A model generated the notes under the pieces. That model made no database searches, was not told where the DNA came from, and saw nothing but the letters and a program-made list of their open reading frames with translations. A DNA stretch of 64,000 nucleotides. Source: Acidobacteriota bacterium. GTDB lineage: Bacteria; Acidobacteriota; Vicinamibacteria; Marinacidobacterales; Marinacidobacteraceae. Shown piece by piece: positions 57,900-64,000 of the stretch (positions are counted from its first letter, which is position 1; every line of letters begins with the position of its first letter). The translations under genes and the position numbers were made by a program. Where the stretch lies: contig JAJDUD010000008.1 in NCBI GenBank assembly GCA_022826825.1, forward strand, positions 137,643 to 201,642, read 5' to 3'.

Positions 57900-59327
57900 C
57901 TACTCCGTCCGCACCGGCTTGCCGGGGTGGTAGCTCTGGTACGCGAACCAGTACGCCATGTGTCCCGGGAGCCGGGCCAGGGTCTCGCCGGCCGGGCCGG
58001 TGAGGGCGTCCTCGCTCACGCTCCAGAGTGCCCCGCCGCTCTCGACGTGGGCCGGATCGTCCGCCACCACGCTGAACGTGCGGCCCCCCGAGTCGTAGGC
58101 CCGCACCGTTTCGAACTCGGCGTCGCCGATGACAACCACGTCACGCCCCCCCACCCGGTCGTGGAGGGCGGTGCCGCCCGCGAAGAGGGACAGGGCCCAC
58201 GCCATCTCCGCTTCCCCGTCGCGCAGCACGAAGATGCGGTCCTTGGGGTCGAGGCGGCGGTCCCGGACCACCACCGGGAACATGAGTTCGGGGCTCGCGA
58301 AGTACGCGCCATACGGCCGTCCGGGCCGGTAGTCGCGGTCGAAGCCGGTATCGAGGGAGAGCACCGTGGTGTCGGGGTGGGCGGTGAGCCAGTCGTTCCA
58401 GCTCGTGATCACCACCGGCAGGACCTTCAGCACGATCTCGGACTCGGTGAGTTCGCCGACCACCGGCTCCCCGGTGAACTGGTTCCAGAGCGACTCCGTC
58501 TCCGTGTCGTACATCAGCTTGTTGGACCGGTAGAGCAGCCCCGAGGAGCCGAACACGAAGGGTTTCCGGCGTCCCGGAACGCGGGTGTCGAACAGAATGC
58601 CGGACCCGCAGAGCGTGCAGTAGGCGAGCGACACCGGGACGCCGCCGACCACGTCGTTGAACATCTCGTGCCAGTCGAGGATGCGGAGCGGATAGGCGCG
58701 CGAGTCGCCGTTGAGGCTCACCCCGAAGACCAGCTCGCGGTCGGTGAGGTAGGCCGCGTCGGCCGCCGGGATCTGCTCCGCGTTCACGAGCGCGGGGATG
58801 CCGTCCTTCGTGACGCCGCCCCAGACGATCTCCTCGATCCGGATCCGGTGCCGCACGCCGCGGTAGAGGAAGTCGCGGAAGTTGGGATCGATCCCCGCGA
58901 GGATGTCCGCCTTGAAGGAGACGAACCCGCGGTAGGGGCGGATCTCGGTGTGGTCCTCCTGCCATTCCGTCCAGGCCTTCCAGTCGCGGGGGATGTTCGC
59001 CCGGGCGAGGCGCTGGAGGGCGTCCAGCAGCCGTCCGTCTTCATCGGGCAGCAGCCGGAGCACCGCGATGAACGCCGGGACTACGTCCTTCTGGTCGCGT
59101 TCGACCAGGAAACGGAGCGCGCGGGTCCGCTGCGCGCCGTTCCTCGAGAAGAAGGCGGTGCGCACCAGGGCGTCGACGTCGGCGTCCGGTTCCCCGAAAC
59201 GGTTTCCGAAGGGATCTTCGCCGAAGGGATCGCCCGGGTCGGGCGGCGGTTGGGCGATGACCGGTGCGGTGAGAGAGAAGAGGAGCACACCGGCGAGCGG
59301 CGCCGCGAATCCGGTCCTTCGGAACAT
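57900..59327 (-). CDS. DUF3179 domain-containing protein, secreted
   Basis: A 475-residue exported protein with a signal peptide (GFAAPLAGVLLFSLTAPVIAQ). An N-terminal helical repeat-like part (VDALVRTAFFSRNGAQRTRA; DGRLLDALQRLARANIPRDW) precedes DUF3179: SLAYCTLCGSGILFDTRVPG (two Cys, about 230), then FGSSGLLYRSNKLMYDTETE and SLWNQFTGEPVVG. DUF3179 is widespread in haloarchaea and marine bacteria and its function is unknown; the CTLC pair could bind a metal or form a disulfide. The ATG at 59327 gives the signal peptide. Confidence 0.9.
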   Translation of the reverse strand: MFRRTGFAAPLAGVLLFSLTAPVIAQPPPDPGDPFGEDPFGNRFGEPDADVDALVRTAFFSRNGAQRTRALRFLVERDQKDVVPAFIAVLRLLPDEDGRLLDALQRLARANIPRDWKAWTEWQEDHTEIRPYRGFVSFKADILAGIDPNFRDFLYRGVRHRIRIEEIVWGGVTKDGIPALVNAEQIPAADAAYLTDRELVFGVSLNGDSRAYPLRILDWHEMFNDVVGGVPVSLAYCTLCGSGILFDTRVPGRRKPFVFGSSGLLYRSNKLMYDTETESLWNQFTGEPVVGELTESEIVLKVLPVVITSWNDWLTAHPDTTVLSLDTGFDRDYRPGRPYGAYFASPELMFPVVVRDRRLDPKDRIFVLRDGEAEMAWALSLFAGGTALHDRVGGRDVVVIGDAEFETVRAYDSGGRTFSVVADDPAHVESGGALWSVSEDALTGPAGETLARLPGHMAYWFAYQSYHPGKPVRTE

Positions 59328-59408
59328 GGTGAATCCCCGCCGTTCTGACGCTCGCTGTCCTGGAATCAAGCGCCGGGAACGGCTACCCGCATCGTAGCGA
59401 AACCGCCC

Positions 59409-60752
59409 TCACACTTCCTCCGCGACCGTCCTGAGGTTGCTGAAGACGGCTGCCGCTTCGGGACCTCCCGCCGGATGTTCCCGGAGGGCCTCCGCGGCGA
59501 TCCCGGGATCCCCGGCGACCGCGGCCCGCACGAACTCCCGCTCGGCGGCCTTGGCCCGCCGGAGCAGGTCGCCGGCGGGAACCGGAAGCGGCGGCTGGGG
59601 AATCGGGGCGACGCCGTCCTTCCCGACGAGCGCTGCAACTTCCACGACGTCGTCGGCGGGCAGTTCCGGGACCGCGGGCCCTCCGGCCGGCGTGCGGTTC
59701 CGGGTGTTCACCACCATGGTCTCCGGCTCGTCGCCGAGGAGCGCTCCCATCGCCTGGAGGCCGATGCGGTCGTAGCCGCTCGGGCCGTCGTCGGCGGGGG
59801 CGCCGCCGGGTGCGGAGGCATCCCCGCGGGCCTCGATCCGGAAGTAGGATGCGTCGCGGGCGTGGGCGAACTCCCGGTAGCCGGCCCGCGCCTGCTCCGG
59901 GTTCCCGGCCGCCGCGAGCGCGGCGAAGAGCGTTCCCTCCAGCTCGAGAATGGCCGCTCCGCGGGTGGTCCCGGCAGCGCGGGTGCGCTCCACGGCCCGG
60001 TCGGGATGGAGGTGGAGGAACACGTACTCGGAGGGGATGGCCCCCGCCATCTCGGAGGTCTCGAAGAGCCCGTCACGGTGGATCCGCAGGAGGCGGTCCC
60101 GATCGCCGAACAGGTTTTCGAGATGGTTCTCCGGGGGGAAGGCGCCGGTGGGATCGGCCTCGTGGAGAGCGGTGAGCCAGCCCAGGTGGTTGATGCCGGA
60201 CCAGCCCACCGAGACGGCGCCGGGATCGAGGTAGAGGAGCGCGACGACCCGGTCGGTGAGTTCGGCGGGGGTATCGCAGATCCCCACCACTTCCAGAGAG
60301 GTTTCCTTGAGGAGCGCTTCGGTGACCATCCCGGCGGGGTTCGTGTAGTTGATGACGGTGGCCCGAGGCGCGTCCCGTTCCACGACGCGCGCGAGGCGGA
60401 GCATCGCCGGGATGTTCCGCATGGCGAGCGCCGCGCCCGCCGCTCCCACGGTCTCCTGCCCGAGCACGCCTGCCTCGATGCAGACCCGCTCGTCGTGGGC
60501 GCGCCCTTCCTGCCCGCCGGCGCGGATGGAGGCGAAGACGAACCGGCTGCCGCGGACGGCGGCGGCCGGGGTCCGGCTCACCCTCACCCGGATGCCGGGC
60601 GCGCTCGCCTCGACGACGGGAGCGATGGCCGCCAGCCGCCCCGGGTCCCGGTCGTAGAGTGCGAGTTCCCGGACCCCGAGGCCGCTGCCGGCGAGCGCCC
60701 GGGCCAGCAGGGGACTCCGCAGGCCGCCCCCGCCGAGGAGCGCGACCTTCAA
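59409..60752 (-). CDS. GH4-family NAD-dependent glycoside hydrolase
   Basis: A 447-residue enzyme of glycoside hydrolase family 4 (6-phospho-beta-glucosidase-like), which acts via NAD+ and a divalent metal. N-terminal Rossmann loop MKVALLGGGGLRSPLLARAL; metal-site Cys159 in VVGICDTPAELTD and His189 in GINHLGWLTALHE; NYTNPAGMVTEA lines the active site. Its ATG overlaps the stop of the upstream PfkB gene (ATGA), suggesting that a sugar kinase and this hydrolase act on one substrate, with the kinase possibly making the phospho-sugar. Confidence 0.91.
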   Translation of the reverse strand: MKVALLGGGGLRSPLLARALAGSGLGVRELALYDRDPGRLAAIAPVVEASAPGIRVRVSRTPAAAVRGSRFVFASIRAGGQEGRAHDERVCIEAGVLGQETVGAAGAALAMRNIPAMLRLARVVERDAPRATVINYTNPAGMVTEALLKETSLEVVGICDTPAELTDRVVALLYLDPGAVSVGWSGINHLGWLTALHEADPTGAFPPENHLENLFGDRDRLLRIHRDGLFETSEMAGAIPSEYVFLHLHPDRAVERTRAAGTTRGAAILELEGTLFAALAAAGNPEQARAGYREFAHARDASYFRIEARGDASAPGGAPADDGPSGYDRIGLQAMGALLGDEPETMVVNTRNRTPAGGPAVPELPADDVVEVAALVGKDGVAPIPQPPLPVPAGDLLRRAKAAEREFVRAAVAGDPGIAAEALREHPAGGPEAAAVFSNLRTVAEEV

Positions 60753-61639
60753 GGGCGCCAGGGCCGGCGCGGCAGCCCGCCGAGGTGCTGGACGGAGCGG
60801 GCCCCGCAGACGTTGCCGGCCGCGAGCTGCTCGTCGAGCGACCCGCCCCGGAGCCTCCGCGCCAGGAATCCGGCGGCGAACGCGTCGCCCGCTCCGGTGG
60901 TGTCGCGGATCCCGCGCAGAGGGATCGGTGCGGCGACCCGCGTCTGTGGGCGTCCGAAAACCTCGGCGCCGTCCGCTCCCCGCTTCACGATCACCAGCGT
61001 TCCGGCGTCGGCCGCCCGCTGCAAAAAGCCGTTCGGGCCGTCATAGAGGTTCGCTTCCTGGGCGTTCACGAACACCCCGGCGCAATGTTCCAGCAGGTCG
61101 GCGAAGCCGTCCCGCCGGGGCAGGTCTTCGTCGTACCCGAAATCCCAGAAGATCTCGGCCGTTTCGCCCACCTGCCGCATGGCCGTCTGGAGTTCCGACC
61201 AGGCGGGGCAGACGCGGGGCGGCATCGCCATCAGCACGGCGCCGAAAGCCGAGGCGGATCCCGCCCGCCGCAGAGCCACGTAGATCCGCTGTTCCAGTTC
61301 CCGGTTCATGCCGCCATAGGTGGCGAAGCTGCGCTCCGGCCCGAACGACAGGCAGGCGGTCACGGCGTGGGGTTCACGCGGCCCGCGGAGATTCCGGTAG
61401 CCGATGCCCTCGGTCTCCAGGATCCGGCTGACCCGCGGCGGCAGCGCCGAGAGGAGGTCCACCTCGAGGCCCTCGGCGCGCGCCCAGGCCGCCGAAATGA
61501 GGGCGCCGCCGCCGAAAGTGCGGCGGAACTGGTCGGTGCGGAGCTCCTCGCCGGGCCGTGGCAATCGCGGCAGGTCGGCAAAGATGAGGTCCTCAAACGT
61601 CTCGCCGGCGATCAGCAGGCGGGGCGCGCCGGAGGGCAT
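60749..61639 (-). CDS. PfkB-family carbohydrate kinase
   Basis: A 296-residue ribokinase-like kinase. The C-terminal active-site motif is RDTTGAGDAFAAGFLARRL, with catalytic Asp; the N-terminal region has the family FGGGALISAAWARAEGLEVD. It is shorter and more divergent than ribokinase, and the sugar or nucleoside bound cannot be told. Start at ATG 61639 (an upstream in-frame codon at 61672 is possible). Coupled by ATGA overlap with the GH4 gene downstream. Confidence 0.88.
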   Translation of the reverse strand: MPSGAPRLLIAGETFEDLIFADLPRLPRPGEELRTDQFRRTFGGGALISAAWARAEGLEVDLLSALPPRVSRILETEGIGYRNLRGPREPHAVTACLSFGPERSFATYGGMNRELEQRIYVALRRAGSASAFGAVLMAMPPRVCPAWSELQTAMRQVGETAEIFWDFGYDEDLPRRDGFADLLEHCAGVFVNAQEANLYDGPNGFLQRAADAGTLVIVKRGADGAEVFGRPQTRVAAPIPLRGIRDTTGAGDAFAAGFLARRLRGGSLDEQLAAGNVCGARSVQHLGGLPRRPWRP

Positions 61640-61689
61640 GAGGGGAGAGGCTACCCGTACCCCGCGCGTCACCCGTTACGCTTCCCTCG

Positions 61690-62763
61690 ATGCTCGGAAT
61701 CGGGTGGCGTTCCTGGCGGATGGGCTTCGTCGCCGCAGTCCTGCTCGCCCATGGCGCGCCGGCCCCGGCCCAGTCGCCGGTGGGGCCGGACTTCCACGAC
61801 GCGCACTACCACCCCACGGACTACATCCAGCAGGAGACGGCGCTTCCCGAGTTCCTCGGGATGATGGGCGACCGGGTGGGGCGCGCGGCCCTGATGGGCA
61901 TTCCCCTCCAGCAGAAGTGGGACTGGTTCGAGTCCGGAGACCGCGCGCCGGACTACTACCTGCGTTCGGACGCGGCGCTCTATTACTACCCGTTCGTGGA
62001 TGCGATGGTGGCCGAGGCGGTGCGGGCGTTGCCCCCGGACCAGCGGGACCGGTTCGATCCCATGATCACCGGTTTCAACCCCACCGACATGTACGCGACG
62101 GACCACATCCGCCGGGTGCTGCGGCTCTACCCGGGGGTGTTCTCGGGGATCGGGGAGTTCTCCATCCACAAGGAGGTGGTGTCTCCCAAGACGGTGGGCC
62201 ACGTGGCGAGCCTCCGCAACCCGGCGCTCGACCGCATCCTGGAGTTCGCGGGCGAAGTGGGGCTTCTGGCCCTCGTGCACAACGACGCGGACGTCATCCT
62301 GCCCCACGAGGGGGTCCGCCCGACGCATTTCGACCGGTTTATCGAGGTGGTCCGGCGCCACCCCGGAACGACGATCCTCTGGGCGCATGCGGGCCTCGGC
62401 CGCTTCGTGGAGCCGACGCCCGGCTACGTCGGGCTGCTCGAGGGAATCCTGCGCGACGAGGGGCTGAACCATCTCTACCTCGACCTGTCCTGGGACGTGG
62501 TGGCCGAGCAGATCGTGGGGTTGCCGGAAACGCTGGCGGCGTGGGTCGCGCTCGTGAACGGGTGGCCGGATCGGTTCGTGCTCGGATCGGATGCGGTGGT
62601 CTCGTCGGACGCGGCTTCTTATCTCAGCGCGCTGGAGGCCTGGCGCCAACTCCTCGATGGCCTCGATCCCGCCGCCAGCCGGAAGGTCCGTCTCGGGAAC
62701 TACGAGCGATTGTTCGACGCCGCGCGCGAGCGGGTCCGCGCTTGGGAGGCCGCCCAGCGCTGA
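61690..62763 (+). CDS. Exported TIM-barrel amidohydrolase-like protein
   Basis: A 357-residue protein with a signal peptide (MGFVAAVLLAHGAPAPAQ). The HxH is in DFHDAHYHPTDYI (His39, His41), with further ligands likely in LALVHNDADVILPHEG, TTILWAHAGLGRFVEP and FVLGSDAVVSSD (Asp). This fits the amidohydrolase_2 (TatD/ACMSD-like) side of the superfamily. Substrate unknown. Divergent from the PfkB-GH4 pair by 50 bp. Confidence 0.84.
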   Translation: MLGIGWRSWRMGFVAAVLLAHGAPAPAQSPVGPDFHDAHYHPTDYIQQETALPEFLGMMGDRVGRAALMGIPLQQKWDWFESGDRAPDYYLRSDAALYYYPFVDAMVAEAVRALPPDQRDRFDPMITGFNPTDMYATDHIRRVLRLYPGVFSGIGEFSIHKEVVSPKTVGHVASLRNPALDRILEFAGEVGLLALVHNDADVILPHEGVRPTHFDRFIEVVRRHPGTTILWAHAGLGRFVEPTPGYVGLLEGILRDEGLNHLYLDLSWDVVAEQIVGLPETLAAWVALVNGWPDRFVLGSDAVVSSDAASYLSALEAWRQLLDGLDPAASRKVRLGNYERLFDAARERVRAWEAAQR

Positions 62764-63175
62764 GGGCTGGGCACGCCGGCCAGTTGCTGTGAGAATGCAA
62801 TCCCGTCCGATGACGGGGAGCGCTTGGAGCGCCGGTCTTCAGACCGGCATCGCCCGCGTAGCGGGCGAAACTCCAGGGCTTCATTTCGCCGCATGGCACC
62901 CTCGCCAAAAGGGAATGGCGCGGCGACAACTGCGCGCGCTACCTCTGCTTCGCCGTCTCTGTTTCGGGTCCCCGCGACGGGATGCAACGGCGCCGGGAGT
63001 TTCGCGGCCGTCGGCCGCGATGCCGGTGTGAACACCGGCGCTCCTCGCCGAAGCTGCGTTTTCATGCCCGGCGGGGTGCGCGGGAGGACACGGGCATGGT
63101 CGTTTCTCCCGGTGGGGGCCCTCAGACCGGCATCCGCCGCCGTAAGGACGCTGCGGTTCCCTACACTTCCGGGCC
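62764..63175. other. 412-bp intergenic region with dispersed repeat
   Basis: Holds the full-length palindromic element copy B (62826-63044) and, to its right, the segment at 63070-63096 that is shared with the region beside copy A. Another CTCAGACCGGCATC fragment lies at about 63121. No gene is seen here. Confidence 0.7.
62826..63044 (-). repeat. Full-length palindromic element, copy B (inverse of A)
   Basis: About 219 bp. Left end (62826-62874): GGAGC, GCCGGTCTTCAGACCGGC, TCGCCCGC-GTA-GCGGGCGA, AACTCC. Right end (62995-63044): GGGAGTT, TCGCGGCC-GTC-GGCCGCGA, GCCGGTGTGAACACCGGC, GCTCC. The interior, read in reverse complement, aligns along its length with copy A (for example CGTCGCGGGGACC and GCCGCGCCAT). 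No ORF conserved between copies. Confidence 0.8.
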
Positions 63176-64000
63176 ATGCGTTGGTCTCGCCTGCTTCGGA
63201 GCCTGGCGGCGGCTTCCCTGTTCCCGGCGGTCGCCGGCGCGGCCTTGCCTCAGCCGACGGGCCCGGGGCAGGGCCGGGCGGCTGAGTCCTGGCACTGGAT
63301 CCAGAAGCTCCAGACGACCGGATCGGTGCTCCACGTCACCGCGCATCCCGACGACGAGAACGGGGCTCTGCTGGCGCTGCTGAGCCGCGGCCACGGCGTC
63401 CGGACCGCGCTCCTCAGCCTCACCCGGGGCGAGGCGGGAGCGAACGCCATCGGTCCCGAACTGTTCGACGGCCTCGGGCTGATCCGGGCCGCCGAACTGG
63501 AGGTTTCCGGGAATTGGTACGGCCTCGACCGGATCTACTACACGCCGCTTGCCGACTACGGCTACTCGAAGAACCTGGACGAGGCGCTCCGCTCCTGGGA
63601 TGAGGAGGCTGCGGCGGCCGACGTCGTGGAGGTGATCCGCCGCGAGCGGCCGATGGTCGTCCTCGCGCGGTTCACCGGGGATCCGCGGGACGGGCACGGC
63701 CAGCACCAGTTCGCCGGCCGGATCGCGGTTCGCGGCTTCGACGGCGCCCCGGACATGGGGGCGTTTCCGGCCCGCGAGGGGCGGCGGCCGCACCTGCCGC
63801 TCGCCTTCTTCCAGCGGGCGCGCGACGAGGAGGGGGCGCTCGAGATCGGCGTCGGGGGCTCGCGCCCGTGGCTTTCCCATTCGTTCGCCGAGCTGAACGC
63901 GATCGGGCTGTCCTACCAGCGCTCGCAGACCCGCGGCGTGGTCCGGCCCGTCGCCGGCCGGCGCACCGCACGATTGATGCGGGCGGACGGCGATCCGGGC
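63176..64000 (+). CDS. PIG-L family deacetylase, 3' part outside window
   Basis: At least 275 residues, cut by the right edge. Signal peptide (LRSLAAASLFPAVAGAALPQ) and the PIG-L/LmbE metal motif VTAHPDDENGALLALLSRGH (His57, Asp59, Asp60), followed by TRGEAGANAIGPELFDGLGLIR (part of the usual TLTxGExG...R) and the second metal region DPRDGHGQHQFAGRIA. Exported members of this type, some fused to further domains, occur widely in Acidobacteriota. Whether there is a C-terminal extra domain is outside the window. Confidence 0.9.
   Translation, partial: MRWSRLLRSLAAASLFPAVAGAALPQPTGPGQGRAAESWHWIQKLQTTGSVLHVTAHPDDENGALLALLSRGHGVRTALLSLTRGEAGANAIGPELFDGLGLIRAAELEVSGNWYGLDRIYYTPLADYGYSKNLDEALRSWDEEAAAADVVEVIRRERPMVVLARFTGDPRDGHGQHQFAGRIAVRGFDGAPDMGAFPAREGRRPHLPLAFFQRARDEEGALEIGVGGSRPWLSHSFAELNAIGLSYQRSQTRGVVRPVAGRRTARLMRADGDPG

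Noticed and set aside
1-64000. rRNA, tRNA, tmRNA or riboswitch genes
   Set aside because: I found no convincing cloverleaf, rRNA or known riboswitch sequence; a tRNAscan/Infernal run would be decisive.

Overview
The window is a stretch of very GC-rich bacterial chromosome, densely and cleanly coding, with 52 protein genes that I can support and no rRNA, tRNA, CRISPR array or intact transposase gene that I can recognise. The gene mix points to a soil or marine member of the Acidobacteriota/Gemmatimonadota/Planctomycetota-like part of the tree: two sets of DUF1501 plus DUF1549/DUF1553 (PSD1-type) secreted proteins, many exported metallo-amidohydrolases, exported DUF3179 and PIG-L proteins, and coenzyme F420 genes. 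The phylum is an inference; no marker here fixes it.

Layout. 1-6.6 kb (minus strand): an MFS transporter cut by the window edge, a YdeI-like protein, and a set of exported proteins (PSD1-type, DUF1501, SUMF1 domain, Tat-type PEP-mutase/isocitrate-lyase-like). 6.7-13.6 kb: a small secreted protein, then a coupled minus-strand cluster (LolA-like secreted protein, cofE, npdG, UPF0104-like membrane protein), a sodium:solute symporter and an HtrA-type protease. 13.7-17.5 kb: a complete ferric-iron type ABC transporter (fbpABC). 17.6-22.2 kb: a doubled hairpin repeat, a NYN-domain putative RNase, a creatininase-family lipoprotein, a histidine-rich membrane protein and metG. 22.4-26.5 kb: three translationally coupled exported amidohydrolases, only one of which keeps the metal-binding HxH. 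26.7-31.5 kb: a second DUF1501 and PSD1 pair. 32.0-40.0 kb: a seven-gene liv-type ABC transporter operon containing two adenylate-forming acyl-CoA ligases, probably for uptake and CoA activation of an aromatic or other organic acid. 40.0-44.7 kb: aldo/keto reductase, a short MITE-like element, a TIGR04076-like protein, an NhaC-type antiporter and a D-aminoacylase-like lipoprotein. 45.0-52.4 kb: a coupled run of a TolB-like protein, M28 peptidase, lepA, hemW and a MATE/ANKH-like transporter. 52.5-64 kb: an AstE/AspA-type exported hydrolase, an 11-repeat MORN-like exported protein, an amino-acid permease, a 1-Cys peroxiredoxin, a FitAB/VapBC-type toxin-antitoxin locus broken up by palindromes, a DUF3179 protein, a GH4-PfkB pair, an exported TIM-barrel hydrolase and a truncated PIG-L deacetylase.

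The most unusual feature is a family of structured, dispersed repeats. Two complete copies (31.6 and 62.8 kb, about 210 bp each, lying in opposite orientation) have terminal inverted repeats of about 50 bp. Each terminus is built of two adjacent hairpins whose stems vary in a compensatory way. Several half-copies sit in other intergenic gaps (19.2, 22.2, 44.9, 52.4 and 56.8 kb). They look like REP/BIME-like or MITE-like non-autonomous elements. Many genes are joined by ATGA/GTGA overlaps, so most clusters are probably translationally coupled operons.
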